NCBI GenBank assembly: GCA_029862205.1
Contig: JAOTXT010000007.1
Location: 29,918-93,917 of the forward strand
Direction: 5' to 3'
Origin: Paracoccaceae bacterium
Lineage (GTDB): Bacteria > Pseudomonadota > Alphaproteobacteria > Rhodobacterales > Rhodobacteraceae
DNA length: 64,000 bases
The position numbers and the translations under genes were made by a program. Shown here one piece after another: positions 63,595-64,000 of this stretch (position 1 is its first letter; the number at the start of each line of letters is the position of its first letter). The notes below the pieces were generated by a model. The model saw nothing but the letters and a program-made list of their open reading frames with translations. It was not told the origin of the DNA and did not search any database.

Positions 63595-64000
63595 ATGAGG
63601 TATGTGAGTACCAGGGGCCAGGCGCCCGTCTTGTCCTTCGAGGACGCGATGCTGAGCGGCCTGGCGCGCGACGGTGGCCTCTATCTGCCCGAGGCTTTCC
63701 CGCAGATCGCCACGCCGGAAATCGCCGAGATGGCGGGTTTGTCCTACGAGGAAACCGCCTTCCGCGTCATGTATACCTTCATCGGCGATTGCTTCGAGGA
63801 GGATGAGTTTCGCGCGATCATCGAGCGCGCCTATTCCAGCTTCGATCATCCCGCGCGCTGCCCGCTGAACCAGATTGGACCCAACGAGTGGGTCCAGGAA
63901 TTGCATCACGGGCCCACGCTTGCCTTCAAGGACGTGGCGATGCAGCTGATCGGCCAGATGTTCGAGACCGTGCTCAAGCTGCGCGGCCAGCGGCTGACGA
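63595..64000 (+). CDS. thrC: Threonine synthase (3' end outside window)
   Basis: Converts O-phosphohomoserine to threonine with PLP. Only the first 135 residues are present; the frame runs off the window end. MRYVSTRGQAPVLSFEDAMLSGLARDGGLYLPE is the typical ThrC N-terminus, and the PLP lysine is in ELHHGPTLAFKDVAMQ. It follows surf1 as in many Rhodobacterales genomes. Confidence 0.95.
   Translation, partial: MRYVSTRGQAPVLSFEDAMLSGLARDGGLYLPEAFPQIATPEIAEMAGLSYEETAFRVMYTFIGDCFEEDEFRAIIERAYSSFDHPARCPLNQIGPNEWVQELHHGPTLAFKDVAMQLIGQMFETVLKLRGQRLT

Noticed and set aside
1..64000. CRISPR arrays, tRNA or rRNA genes, integrase or attachment sites.
   Set aside because: No regularly spaced repeats, no cloverleaf-like sequence and no integrase-like protein were seen; weak tRNA-like elements could be missed without a covariance search.

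Overview
The window looks like a chromosomal segment of a GC-rich alphaproteobacterium, most likely a member of the Rhodobacterales (Roseobacter-like). This rests on the blocks proS-lolC-lolD, dnaE, methylmalonyl-CoA epimerase followed by a DUF1467 gene, and coxII-ctaB-coxF-ctaG-coxIII-surf1-thrC, on the many Rhodobacteraceae-type hypothetical genes, and on tight ATGA-coupled operons. No rRNA, tRNA, CRISPR array, intact insertion sequence or prophage was seen.

Layout. 1-3256: 3' part of proS, then the lipoprotein-release transporter lolC-lolD. 3257-4335: AT-rich gap, then a lone Flp-pilin-like gene with a strong terminator. 4463-8792 (minus): truncated sulfatase, a GlyA paralogue with substituted active-site residues, a GGDEF diguanylate cyclase, a small hypothetical gene and an agmatinase-family gene. 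8896-12345: dnaE. 12349-17225: SdiA-regulated-like protein, methylmalonyl-CoA epimerase, DUF1467, EI24/CysZ-like protein, nitroreductase, GNAT and a D-tartrate-dehydratase-like enolase. 17481-19235: adenylate cyclase-TPR protein.

19266-31696 is a catabolic region: two-domain VOC protein, HD-domain protein (possible mixed-valent diiron oxygenase), family III CoA-transferase, sulfotransferase, enoyl-CoA hydratase, isonitrile-hydratase-like protein, HMG-CoA-lyase-like enzyme, acyl-CoA dehydrogenase, a HAL/PAL-fold protein without the MIO triad, a metal-dependent hydrolase, a KKCGH-type lyase and two SDRs, one without the usual catalytic Ser and Tyr. 31768-35604: a broken putR-like fragment divergent from putA.

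35763-41108 is a less GC-rich accessory stretch: ATP-grasp, cupin, YHS protein, cytochrome P460, a secreted hypothetical protein and a divergent LysR regulator. The last three minus-strand genes each carry the same bipartite DNA motif about 94-104 bases before the start codon. This looks like an undescribed P460 regulon. 41153-47602 (minus): a peptide/opine-type ABC transporter operon ending in an Asp/Glu-racemase-family gene.

48051-57699: crotonase, SLC13-type transporter, a ynbA-ynbB-like phospholipid gene pair coupled to a plsC-type acyltransferase, YebC, HpcH aldolase, DUF3775, an ATP-grasp protein and an outer-membrane barrel. 57746-64000: tldD, the cytochrome c oxidase assembly operon, and the start of thrC. 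All functions are read from sequence motifs and family knowledge; no database search was run.
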